Below, piece by piece: positions 44,864 to 55,515 of a stretch of DNA of 64,000 bases. The position numbers were made by a program, and so were the translations under genes. The notes beneath the pieces are model-generated. The model ran no database searches. It saw only the letters and a list, made by a program, of their open reading frames with translations, and was not told the DNA's origin. Each line of letters begins with the position of its first letter. The first letter of the stretch is position 1. Source of the stretch: Sycobia sp. Sy_11 (Eukaryota > Arthropoda > Insecta > Hymenoptera > Epichrysomallidae); assembly GCA_018907035.1 (NCBI GenBank), contig JACCIC010000151.1, positions 558,001-622,000 on the forward strand. The letters run 5' to 3'.

Positions 44864-46030
44864 ATGGCAAAACCACGCGTAAGATGGATCTATAAACTAA
44901 CGAAAGAGCAAATTGAAAGAGAACTCGTTAAAAACAATTTACCTATAGAAGGTACAAAAGCGTATTTGCGACAAAATTTAATTTCATATGTACGGGCTCA
45001 CCCGGAGCTCTTTTTCGACAAACCAGAAGATGAAAAAGACTTCAACGAAGATATAAATCGAACTCAAGATCTTGAAGAAATTGAGGAAGAATTTCGTCAA
45101 TTACGTATGCAACTATTAAACCAACAAGCAGTTGCATCAACGTCCAGTCCAGTCGTGGCACACCCAGCTGCGAACACACCTTTTAGCACTCCGCCTGCTA
45201 CTGTATACGTGCAGCAACCGTCGGCTGCACAAGAAAACGCCAAAGTGATGGACCAAATGAGAAAGTGGAATTGTCACTTTGATGGCAAAAACCTACACTC
45301 TTTCCTCGAAAGGATCCATCAGTTGAAAAGAGCATATAATTTATCCGAACAACAAATTTTGAATGGATTCCCGGAACTATTGCGAGGTGATGCACAATTA
45401 TGGCATAGAAATTATGCCTCAAATTTTAAAACGTTCTCGGAATTAGAAGAAGGGTTAAGAAAATTCTACTTATCACCTAGCGAACGTCGAAATCTTGATC
45501 GACAGATCCATAATCGTGTATAAGAACCTAATGAAGACATCCGTGCATTCGATAATTCATTAATTACACTAATGAGACGTCGAGGAGGTTTTTCGGAGGA
45601 ACAGAAAACCGAAACAATGTACTACAATATGCTCGCCGAATATAGATTACATATTCGTCGTGATGACGTCAAAACAACGTCAGATATCGTCCAACAAGTA
45701 GAAGAGTATCTGGAAACCAAAAAACAGTGTGAGAGACAGAAAATTACGAAAAATCACACCTCCACACTAGAATATAAAACAAGAAAACCGGAGATCCGAG
45801 TAAATAATTTTAACAACAAAATTGCTTCAGTATACGACCGAAATAAGTGTTGGTGGAAGTGCAAACAAACGGGCCACGATCGTTTTAAGTGCACAAACCA
45901 GCAAAAGATTTTTTGTTCATATTGTGGTCGTGATAATGTGTACACCCGTGATTGCAAATGCCACCCGTCGGGAAACGCCAGGAGGGCCGAGCCCACACCG
46001 AACCTAGCTCGGCCCAACAACAACAATTAG
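44864..46030 (+). pseudogene. Gypsy element 3 gag, one in-frame stop
   Basis: One frame from ATG at 44,864 to TAG at 46,030, interrupted by a single TAA at 45,521-45,523. Residues about 12-44 (LTKEQIERELVKNNLP, then GTKAYLRQNL) resemble a SAP DNA-binding motif. The middle is a capsid-like helical region (FLERIHQLKRAYNL, then ELLRGDAQLWHRNY). The C-terminus has a CCHC knuckle with one additional residue (CWWKCKQTGHDRFKC) and a second knuckle lacking its His (CSYCGRDNVYTRDC). The end overlaps pol in the -1 frame, the usual arrangement for frameshift expression. Confidence 0.88.
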
Positions 46031-49000
46031 AAATAGAAACCCACAACAGACATTTTGTAAGAGTAATGATCGGCGATTACGAAGTGTCAGCCCTTTTGGA
46101 TACGGGATCTGTAGGTTCCTATGTGAGTGAACAATTGAGTGAAATCTGTATGAAATTCGTATGGCATACTGAGCCAAGTAATCGAATTGCAGTCTTGGCA
46201 AATGGCTCAGAAATAAGCCTTGGAAGAAATATTTATGGACCAATATATGTGCAAGGAAAAAGATTCCAACAAAAATTTTTAGTAATGAATGGATTGAGCC
46301 ATCCTATGCTCTTAGGTATGGATACTCTAAAAAAACTTGAAATCCGTATAATATTAAACAACTGTGAAATAAATAAATCAGTAAACAATCAAATACATCA
46401 GGTATGTACAATTAATACACCGTACGGACTACAGAATTTAAATCTCACCGAACGTCAGAGATTAGAACAATTTTTAAAAACAGAGATGGATAAATTTAAC
46501 TTTATCAAAGGTCCTACTCCGCTCCTGCAACACGAAATCGTCGTAGAAGAAAAAACACCTATTAAACAGAAATATCGGCCAAGAAATCCGGCCATGCAAA
46601 AAATCATCAATCAGGAGGTTGATAAAATGCTAAACGAAAACGTAATTCAACCGTCAAGCAGTCCGTGGAGTTCACCAGTCGTTATTGTAAAAAAGAAGAA
46701 CGGAAAAGCACGATTCTGTGTGGATTTCAGAAAAGTAAATAAAGTTACAAAGAAAGACGCTTATCCTCTTCCGCAAATTAATGCTACACTAGACAAGCTA
46801 AGAGGAGCCCAATATCTATCCACATTAGATTTGAAAAATGGATATTGGCAAGTAGCTCTAACACCGGAAAGCCGTCCTGTCACTGCCTTCACCGTTGCCG
46901 GAAAAGGCCTATATGAATTCAATGTAATGCCGTTTGGCCTACACTCAGCACCAGCTACCTTCCAACGACTCTTAGACAGAGTGATTACTCCAGAAATGGC
47001 TCCGTATGCTTTCGCATATCTAGACGACATCGTAGTAGTCTCGTCTACGTTTAAGGAACATCTACAAAAATTAAAAGAAGTTTTCAACCGGTTAAGAATA
47101 GCGAAATTAAAACCTAATCCGGATAAATGCCATTTCGCCCGCTCAAGTCTAAAATATTTAGGACATATTGTAGACAAAAACGGTCTACAAACCGATCCGG
47201 AAAAGGTGGCTGCTGTACTAAATTTAGCACCACCGAAAAACATGAAAGAAATTCAGCGATTTATGGGTCTAATATCGTGGTACAGACGATTTCTTAAAGA
47301 TATCTCGAATGTTGCCGCACCACTACATCGACTTACTAGAAAAAAAGCTAAGTGGACCTGGGGAGAAACCGAGCAAGATACATTTGACAAAATCAAGCAG
47401 CTTCTCAGAAACGCACCCATCCTTTCCTGTCCAGACTGGAGCCGCCCGTTTATCCTGCAAACGGATGCCAGTAAAGAAGGATTGGGAGCTGCGCTTACTC
47501 AAGCGTATGAGAACAACGAACGAGTCATCGCCTTTGCAAGTCGAACACTCTCCCCAGCCGAAAAAAACTATTCCGCCACTGAGCTAGAATGTCTAGCAAT
47601 TAAATGGGGTGTGTGGAAATTTCGAGATTATCTTGAAGGATATCATTTTATTGTACTCACCGACCATCAATCGCTAAAATGGCTTAATAATATAGAGAAT
47701 CCTTCCGGTCGATTATCCCGCTGGGCACTTGAATTAAGCCAGTACGATTTCGAAATTAAATATCGTCCTGGTAAAGATAATTTATTAGCCGATATTCTAT
47801 CTCGACAGCCGCTAGCCGTCGAAGCAACTACAATTAAAATAGCAGATTGGCACGAAAAAATATACAAAACTGTGGAGAGTGATCCTGAAAACTACCCCGA
47901 TTTTTGTATCATTAATGGCAGATTATATAAGCATATTTTACACACATTAGACTTTAATGATACGAGTGAAAATTTGCAATGGAAGATCTGTGTACCGAAA
48001 TCCGAGCAACTTAGAGTACTAAACGAAGTACATAACGATCCTACTGCCGGTCATCTAGGAATCTCGAAAACTCTTGTGAAGATATCCAAAAGTTATTACT
48101 GGCCTGGAATGCTCCGGATGACAACAAACTATGTAAGAAACTGCGAGAATTGTCATCAATTTAAATCTCAACAACAATCACCGGCTGGAAAATTGCATGC
48201 GACGTTAATCGAACAGCCTTGGGATATCGTGGCCGTTGATCTTATAGGACCACTCCCAAGATCATCAAGATTGAACACCTGGCTGTTCGTCATGCAGGAT
48301 AAATTAACAAAGTGGGTAGAATTAAAACCCTTACGAAAAGCGACTGCCGAAGCTATAACGCTGGCAGTTAAACAACATGTCATTCTACGTTTTGGATGCC
48401 CGAAAATTATAATTTCCGATAATGGACGACAATTCGTGTCAAAAGAATTTACGGAAATGCTATCAAAATCTGGAATAACTCACAGAAAAACACCACCGTA
48501 TACGCCGCAGTGTAATCCAGTAGAGCGAGCAAATAAAGTAATAAAAACCATGATTTCTCAATACATAGAGAAAAATTATCGAACATGGGATTGCTATTTG
48601 CACGAGCTACAATTCGCATATAATACCGCTACATCCGAAACAACGGGATTTACACTCGCTTACATAAATTTTGGAAGAGAATTAAGAGCACCCGGGTCTC
48701 TTGTCCAAAAATTTGGTCAAACTTGTAATATTACAGCCGAGAATCAGATAAAAAAATACAAGAGACAATAGAACTTGTACAAAGTCAATTAGCTCGGAGC
48801 TTCCAAAAACAAAAACATTACTATGATCAAAACCGTCGAAAATGGAACCCGGAAATCGGCGATTATGTATATAAACGTTCACACGAATTATCTAATAAAT
48901 TAGACGCGTTTAATGCAAAATTAGCTCCAAAATATCTGGGTCCGTATACTATTTTCAGGAAGGTATCGCCAGTTATATACGACCTGAAAGATAATAAAGG

Positions 49001-49075
49001 TCAAATTATTAAACATATTCATATCAAGGATCTACGTAAAAGATATAACAATCTAGATAAGATACCACCGTGAAT
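45952..49075 (+). pseudogene. Gypsy element 3 pol, one frameshift near the end
   Basis: Open for 939 codons to 48,771. Order: retropepsin (ALLDTGS, Asp at residue 50), reverse transcriptase (RFCVDFRKVNKVT; YLDD at 356-359), RNase H (LQTDASKEGLGAAL near 503), integrase zinc region (HLGISK to CENCHQF), and integrase core with VAVDLIGP, ISDNG (Asp 823) and NPVERANK (Glu 858). All catalytic residues are present. A one-base change in an A run near 48,755 shifts the frame. The remaining ~105 codons, with a GPYTIF chromatin/GPY-F-like module, continue to 49,072. Pol begins in the -1 frame relative to gag. Confidence 0.93.
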
Positions 49076-49118
49076 TCACTATATAAGGGCCGACCAGAGG
49101 CCCAAGTGTACAGTCAAA

Positions 49119-49562
49119 ATGCAGCACCCCGTCGAACAAGAACTCTGCCGTCAATTCCTGGAACTCAGTGTTCCTATCAAGTGTTATGGACTGCCATTCC
49201 ATGCACTAATTAACACTGGGACACTGATGACCACGGCTTCAGCAGAAATCGGCAGGATACTTGAGCGACGTGGTGCTCCGCGTGTATACGGGGAAGCGGT
49301 TCTCCATCTTAACCGGGACCCGTTATACACCATTGATCCTGTCACCATTGTGTCTACATATACGCTGGAGGTGGAATACACCTGCAAAGAGAAAACTAGG
49401 ATGAGTAATTTCGCCATAGTCCCAGACCAGCCCGTGGACATCATTTTTGGTATGGCAGAAATCAACAAGATCGGATTTCGCATTCTATGGAACCAAAGAA
49501 GTCCAGCAGCCCAGGAACGTCGCCGAGAAAATAGGCGACTACATCGAAGAGCCGCCAGGTGA
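49119..49562 (+). CDS. Accessory ORF X: retropepsin-like, catalytic Asp replaced
   Basis: 147 codons starting about 45 bp after pol. Residues ~18-42 contain FHALINTGTLMTTAS, where an active retropepsin has D-T/S-G. A second block near the end (DIIFGMAEINKIGFRIL) matches the ILG...L..I strand/turn that closes retropepsin domains. A basic tail follows (RRRENRRLHRRAAR). After the TGA at 49,560 the same frame is open for 24 more acidic codons to 49,637, so TGA may be a new mutation. Inferred role: an inactive or divergent protease-fold protein. It is separate from the pol protease and differs in sequence. Confidence 0.6.
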   Translation: MQHPVEQELCRQFLELSVPIKCYGLPFHALINTGTLMTTASAEIGRILERRGAPRVYGEAVLHLNRDPLYTIDPVTIVSTYTLEVEYTCKEKTRMSNFAIVPDQPVDIIFGMAEINKIGFRILWNQRSPAAQERRRENRRLHRRAAR

Positions 49563-50091
49563 GTTGCTGCCAGATTAGAAGACGAGGGTATTTACACCGC
49601 CACCGACTCTGAAGATCCCAGCAACGACAGCGAATAAGACTGTAAGAAATTATATTATATTAAAATTCAATTAAATTAGAAATATTAGCTGTGAAAATGT
49701 AATTATGTTAAATTATAACCCGTTGAAATTTAATTATATCGCATTTTTAAAATTAGGAAAATTTGATATAAATGATTAAAAAAAAAAAAAAATTATTTTT
49801 TTTTACTTCAATGATTCAAAAAAAAAAAAAAAAACATTATTAAAAAAAAAATATAAATAATTTTAACCGAAATAAAAGCGTTTATATTTAAATGAAAAAA
49901 TTTTAATCATTTATATTTATGGAACAAGTGTTTATATATTAAGAACGAACAAGGGTTGATGCCCTCTCGAGAAAAATAAAATTTAACCCGAGAAAGGTTA
50001 AATAAAAATTCTAAACTGAATAATAATTTTAAATTTAAAATTAAATTTAAAATTATTGTTCAGTACTCGTTAATAGTTACTAGCGAACACT

Positions 50092-50655
50092 ATGTATAAA
50101 AATTTACTCACCCGGGCGCAGCGCGACCTGCTCGTCGCCGAGCAGGAGTTAAATAATATTTTAAGAATACCGGTACGTACGCGTTTGGTCGTACCGCCAG
50201 CACGACCGCCTCGTCTGCAGGTGGAAGGCCAATGCTCGTCCATCGTAACACACGTCGGGCCGAAACCTGCAGCCGTCCCGACGACACCACGGGTCAGCGA
50301 GGCGGACGTGCCTCCAGCCGACGGCGAGCAGCCCGCCCTGCCGAGTAATGCACGAACACCCGGGCCACCACGACCTGCGCCACCACTGCTGCCAGCTGAG
50401 CAGACCGTTCCGCTGGGGATGCCGTCGTTACCGGCTCCCGAATATAAACCGCACGGTTCGGCCCTGACGGACGACGCGCGCCCCTGGCGTGCCTTCGTCT
50501 ACGACGAGGAGGCCACGTTATTTTTCCGTCTGGGAGCCGTGCGGCATCGTCAGCGCATCGGGAACCGGAGGTTCCACATGCGGATGGATGCAAAAACGGG
50601 GCATGTGAGATGTGTCACATGCTCCGAGAAAAAAATGTTTACACTTTTATTTTAA
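50092..50655 (+). CDS. Accessory ORF Y: Pro-rich protein, unknown
   Basis: 187 codons, still inside the element (before the polypurine tract). Residues ~1-25 are helical and polar, ~50-125 are Pro/Ala-rich and probably disordered. The C-terminal ~55 residues are compact, with FFRLGAVRHRQRIGNRRF and a CVTC pair. G/C content is much higher than in pol or the flanking A/T-rich spacers (49,640-50,090 and 50,660-51,060). I recognise no family. It could be a captured gene or a lineage-specific retroelement protein. Confidence 0.5.
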   Translation: MYKNLLTRAQRDLLVAEQELNNILRIPVRTRLVVPPARPPRLQVEGQCSSIVTHVGPKPAAVPTTPRVSEADVPPADGEQPALPSNARTPGPPRPAPPLLPAEQTVPLGMPSLPAPEYKPHGSALTDDARPWRAFVYDEEATLFFRLGAVRHRQRIGNRRFHMRMDAKTGHVRCVTCSEKKMFTLLF

Positions 50656-50804
50656 AAAAAAACACACACATTATTTTTTTTTTTAAGACACATTTTTTTT
50701 ACATACACATCATATTATTGCGAACAGTACAAACTTTCTCTAGCTTGCAATATATTTAGATGCAATAATATATACGAAATAAAAATATTTCGATACCCCG
50801 CACT

Positions 50805-50867
<63 letters not shown>

Positions 50868-51068
50868 CATTCCCACACTCTCGAGGAAATTCTTATATTC
50901 GAGTTAAGCTCGCACGCCGTGTCCTTTTGCAATCATATACAATATATTTTTTTTTGACTTCAATAAGCATTTGCGAAATTTTAATGATTTTTTTTGTTGT
51001 AAAGAGATTCTGCTCTTTTATATTTTCTAAGATAATATTATACACTATACACACGCGCCGCGCTCCCG

Positions 51069-51082
51069 AAAAAGGAGGGAGA
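51069..51082 (+). other. Gypsy element 3 polypurine tract
   Basis: GAAAAAGGAGGGAGA directly before the TGCGACGGCC start of the 3' LTR, as needed for plus-strand priming. Confidence 0.75.
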
Positions 51083-51843
51083 TGCGACGGCCAAAAACAT
51101 GGCCGCGCGAATTTACTTCGAACAAAGGATTTATTATACGCGTTAAAATTTAAGATAGTATTACATCTAATTTGGTGGATGTATTTTACAATACATACAC
51201 GGAATTAGATGTATAAACTTCACAAGAAAGAATATCGAATATCATTAGAAATAATGTATTAAATATATTATTTCTATAATTACTAAATTAAGACTCGCGT
51301 ATACACCGAATAAACACCGAAAACCGGGCAAAGGTCGCGACGACTACTGAAGAAGGTAGTCGTCGCAACTGCCGAAACTCGAACAAGTAGAGAGAGAACC
51401 CGATATCTAGTCTCTCTCTACCACTAAGTTAAGTACAGCGTATGCCGTAGAAGGGATACACTGCGCGCGGCAAGAGAGCGCGCGTTCAATGTATTAGATC
51501 GGCGGCCGCTATCCCCTCTAATACATGCCGCACGCACACTATTACACGCTCTCACTGAGCAGCCTGAGCCGCAACGAATGTAGCGAACGCGCGAATACCA
51601 GCATATACAACGGGTGTCCGAAAACGAATGCACCCGCTGTATTTAATTAAATTAACTAAAACAAATGATTTAATGTACACATAATGTATAAATATATGTA
51701 TATAAATATTTAAACTTGTGTATATGTATATTATTATTGTGCGCAGCACACCGGCTGCAAATAATAACGAAATATAAAATAATAATTGTTATAATTATTA
51801 TTGAATATTATAATTATTATTGATTATTATTGTTATTATTATA
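51083..51843 (+). repeat. Truncated 3' LTR of Gypsy element 3
   Basis: Matches 42,762 to about 43,520 with few changes; one ~10-bp addition lies near 51,322. It ends at the TA where mariner copy 2 is inserted. The second half of the LTR, with the hairpin repeats, is absent from the window on the other side. Confidence 0.8.
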
Positions 51844-52859
51844 TTAGGAGTGTGAATAAGTCTTTCCCGTTTTTTGTAAGAGATGGCGCCACCAATACTG
51901 TGCGAGTATTCAATGGTTACATATGTCATAATCAAAACTTATTCATATGTCAACAATTCCATACTAACACATTAGTTAAAATTTTTTCGCATCATAAATT
52001 TTTGATATCGTGAAAATGTCGAAATTTGAGCCGAGTCGACGTCATTTGCGGGAAGTTTCACTTTATTGGTTCAATTTGAAGAAATCTGCTGCCGAGACGC
52101 ATCGATTGCTTCAGGAGGCTTATGGAGAAGGTTGTGTCGATGATTCAAGTGCTCGCGGATGGTTTCGACGCTTCAAAAGCGGTGATTTCGACGTGGAAGA
52201 CAAGGAGCGTTCCGGGCGGCCGCAAATCTTTGAAGATCGAGAATTGGCGACTTTGCTTGATGAAGATTCTTGTCAAACGCAAGAAGAACTTGCTGAAGCA
52301 TTGGGAGTTGACCGAACAACCATTTCCAAGCGTTTGAAAGCCATGCTAGGTGTGGTTTACTATGAGCTTCTGAAACCGAATGAAAGGATCACAGGCGAGG
52401 TCTATCAACGACAATTTATGCGTTTGAGCCGCGCACTGCGAGAAAAACGGCCACAATACTCCGACAGGCACGACAAAGTTATTTTGCAACATGAGAATGC
52501 TCGCCCACATGTTGCACCGCCGGTGAAAACATACTTAGAAACGCTCAAATGGGAAGTCCTACCCCACCCGCCGTATAGTCCAGACGTTGCTCCATCTGAT
52601 TACCATCTCTTCAGATCGATGACGCATGGCCTGGCTGACCAGCACTTCCATTCCTACGAGGAAGCCAAAAAATGGGTGGATGACTGGATAGAGGCCAAAC
52701 CGCTCGAATTTTTTCGCAACGGGATTCGTATGTTGCCAGAAAGATGGGAAAAAGTTGTAGCTAGCGATGGCCAATACTTTCAATAATTCATTTGTAACCA
52801 TTTTTTCACAATAAAGGCTCAAAATTTGAAAAAAAAACAGGAAAGACTTATTCAGATAC

Positions 52860-52863
<4 letters not shown>
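51844..52863 (+). mobile_element. Mariner copy 2, internally deleted
   Basis: The same termini as copy 1 (TTAGGAGTGTGAATAAG left; inverse ending ACCTGA right) with TA on both sides, 1,020 bp. It is followed by a TA microsatellite (52,864-52,929). Inserted into the 3' LTR of Gypsy element 3. Confidence 0.94.
52010..52786 (+). pseudogene. Mariner transposase with 89-residue internal deletion
   Basis: 258 codons, in frame. Identical or nearly so to copy 1 up to KRLKAM, then it jumps to LGVVYYELL. The lost segment carries the first catalytic Asp (VTGDEKW), so the protein cannot be a catalyst. The DNA-binding half is kept and the C-terminus (LPERWEKVVASDG) is the normal one, unlike copy 1. Such a protein could act as a competitor for termini if made; that is inference. 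Confidence 0.92.
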
Positions 52864-52918
<55 letters not shown>

Positions 52919-53117
52919 ATATATATAATACGGGCTCCACTTCTCAAAAATTATAATAAGCTACATTTCTGAAAATTCTGTAGTGCAGAACATTCTGTTC
53001 AGTTCTGCAAACCACCGCAATTAATTTCTCTAGTAGTCGCTGCGTTTGATTCGGACTTCCTTCTAAGGTAGGTAGCACTCTTAATCTCTATTATTCGTCT
53101 ACCTCTACTTTTATTAC

Positions 53118-54632
53118 AGTCCGGGAGCCAGCGACATTTTTATGTCATTAATAGAAAAATTACGAAATGAAAAATCTAATTGTTAAAGTGTTAAAAAAAT
53201 TATAAATATCAAGTTTTTTGGAATAATTTTCATTTTAAACAAAAATTGTTCAAATAAAAGTTATATATATTATTAAAATAAAATTTTTAGGTTCTCTCCA
53301 TTTTTTCTTTAAATTTATTAATTAACAAGAAAAATTATTAGTGTTTCAAACTACTAATCAGCCCCAATCCATGTCGATACGTCAGGAATCTACCTCGACG
53401 CTCACATGATACAGTATCTGAAGCGGTATAAGTACTTTTTTGCTCATAATACTCGAGTTTTAAAGCAAAAACATATTACGATATAAAAAATTATTTTTGG
53501 TATATATATAATTTTTTTAATAAAAGTTTTTCCGAAATCTCAATTGTATCACATATCATTTATATGCTGTTATGTCCTAATTCTGATGACAGATTCTGAT
53601 GCGAGTGCTTACAAGTGTAAAGATTTATACATTTTGACATGCTGCGCCGTCTAAGCCAATATAACATAATAGGAAAATGCATTTGCAAGAAATTTTATTG
53701 CTATCGTTTATTGTTTGAATTTGAATATATTGGTGACAAACAAATTAGAAATACGAATATTGTAGTCCAAATTCTACATATTAATATTTTCAGGACGAAA
53801 AGCATAAACACTCAATATATAACAGCATATAAATGATATGTGATACAATTGACATTTCGCAAAAAATTTTTTTTTAAAAATTGGTGTATCTACTAAAAAT
53901 AATTTTTTATATTATAATATGTTTTTGCTTTAAAACTCGAATGTGATGAGCAAAAAAGTACTTCAGATACTATATCATGTGAGCGTTGAGGTAGATTCCT
54001 GAAGTATCGACATGGACTGGGGCTGATTAGTAGTTCGAAACACTAATAATTTATCGCATTTTTCTCTTTATTAAATTATTAATCTAAATTATTAAATTTA
54101 GAGAAAAAATGGATAGAACATAAAAATTTTATTTCAATAAGACGTAGAACTTTTGTTTAAACAACTTTTCTCTAAAATGAAACTTATTCCAAAAATTTTG
54201 ATATTTATAATTTTTTTAACACTTTAATAATTAAATTTTTCACTTCGTAAATTTTCTCAATTATATTCGTAATCAGCATCAGAAAGTACATACGTATGAT
54301 TTTTTAAAATTTTTTTTCGATTTTTTTTTTGAAAGTTTAAAATTATTTTTTATGTTCAGGTGAGCAGCAGACGTATAGTCCAGATGGTTAGAACCAGCAG
54401 ACGTTTTGTGTTCGTCAATATATAGTCTAAACTTTATTCTGACCTAGTTTGAGCCGAGGATAAATAACTGAAAAAAAATTTTTACATGTTTGCGTCCCTG
54501 GCGTTACCACATTCAGATTAGGTGTCTCAGCGAATATTCACGTTATACTTCACCACATTCAAACAAATTATTTAAACTAATTTTTGCAAGAGGATAAATT
54601 GGTCACTAAAATATGTCACTGGCTCCCGGACT
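53118..54632. mobile_element. Foldback element with long inverted arms
   Basis: Outer ends AGTCCGGGAGCCAG and its inverse CTGGCTCCCGGACT. Inside, two arms of about 420-430 bp (53,159-53,575 and 53,825-54,259) are inverse copies of each other with moderate divergence; landmarks are the ctactaatcagcccca block on the left and tggggctgattagtag on the right. A central loop of about 250 bp and a right-only stretch of about 350 bp (54,262-54,610) complete it. The 65-codon ORF in the loop (53,639-53,836) is not recognisable. Confidence 0.75.
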
Positions 54633-54925
54633 ATTAATACTTATAGAAAAATCGGTTAGGTATTCCATCTGTTTCCCATATACAAAATTATGTAAAACTT
54701 TATTTAAAAAATGCTATTCCTAAACGATCTCATTACTTTTGAAGGCTGCATTTTCGTGAAAACTAGTTATTTATGTTAACCTGTTTCAGAATTTAAATAC
54801 AATATATTTTGTGTAAACTATAAATGATATTTATAGAGATTTATCTAAAATGCACTTAGCTACTTGTTTTAATGGTCTATGCTTTAATGGCTATTTGGTT
54901 GACACTGTAATTTCTATTTTATTAA

Positions 54926-54939
54926 TCTATTTCGGAATA
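54926..54939. repeat. 14-bp target duplication of the Penelope-like insertion, left
   Basis: TCTATTTCGGAATA, repeated at 59,254-59,267 immediately beyond the right end. Confidence 0.85.
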
Positions 54940-55288
54940 CTTTAATTGTACTTTTGTCGACTGCTTATATACAAATTAATAAATATTTTTTCATTAATCT
55001 TCCAGTCCAATCAATTCAATCGAAAACAATACGTAACAATATCAATACATATCAATAAATTAAAAGGTAATTTAATTGTACTTATGTCGACTGCCCATAT
55101 ACAAATTAATATATATTTTTTTATTGGTCTTACAGTCCAATCAATTCAATCTAAAAATAAAAATAAAAAATAAAAATAAATAAATAAAAATAAAATAAAA
55201 ATTAAAAATAAAAATTAAATTAAAAATTAAATTAAAATTATAATGACATTCAGACTGTCCTTGTTTAAATTCACCCCCGTAGACTAAT

Positions 55289-55360
55289 CTGAAAATAAAA
55301 TATTAGCTGAAAAAATTCATTGTTAGCAAAGTGCAGTCTAACTGTTCTCAAAACCCTTAC
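55289..55360 (-). other. Intron of the Penelope-like element, left copy
   Basis: 72 bp on the minus strand from GTAAGG to TTTTCAG. It lies in the terminal non-coding part after the coding region. The same segment is precisely absent from the copy at 32,020-32,337. Confidence 0.85.
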
Positions 55361-55373
55361 CTAATTGAAGACT

Positions 55374-55415
55374 TATCCAACGTTTCGACCTTGCTACGGC
55401 TCCTCATCAGGGACT
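55374..55415 (-). ncRNA. Hammerhead-like ribozyme motif, left Penelope copy
   Basis: Minus strand: AGTCC, then CTGATGA, a 17-nt stem-II region, GAAA, CGTT, then GGATA. CTGATGA and GAAA are the two conserved hammerhead boxes. AGTCC can pair with GGAT(A) as stem I, and ACGT is the minimal self-complementary stem III known from Penelope-type hammerheads. Stem II here is imperfect. Activity is not shown. Confidence 0.6.
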
Positions 55416-55515
55416 AAATTAAACCTTATATTCTAATCTATATATACCCATCCCCACCACCAAATTTAGTAAATTAAATATAAATTCCCCCTCTACTCAA
55501 ATTGTCCAAAACCAA

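Larger units (their letters stand above)
42762..51843 (+). mobile_element. Gypsy element 3 with accessory ORFs
   Basis: The best-preserved element here: 5' LTR, tRNA-Lys primer site, gag, pol, two additional ORFs, polypurine tract and a truncated 3' LTR. Only one stop in gag and one frameshift in pol were seen. The 3' LTR is broken by mariner copy 2 at a TA, and the expected remainder of the LTR is not found beyond it. Confidence 0.82.
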
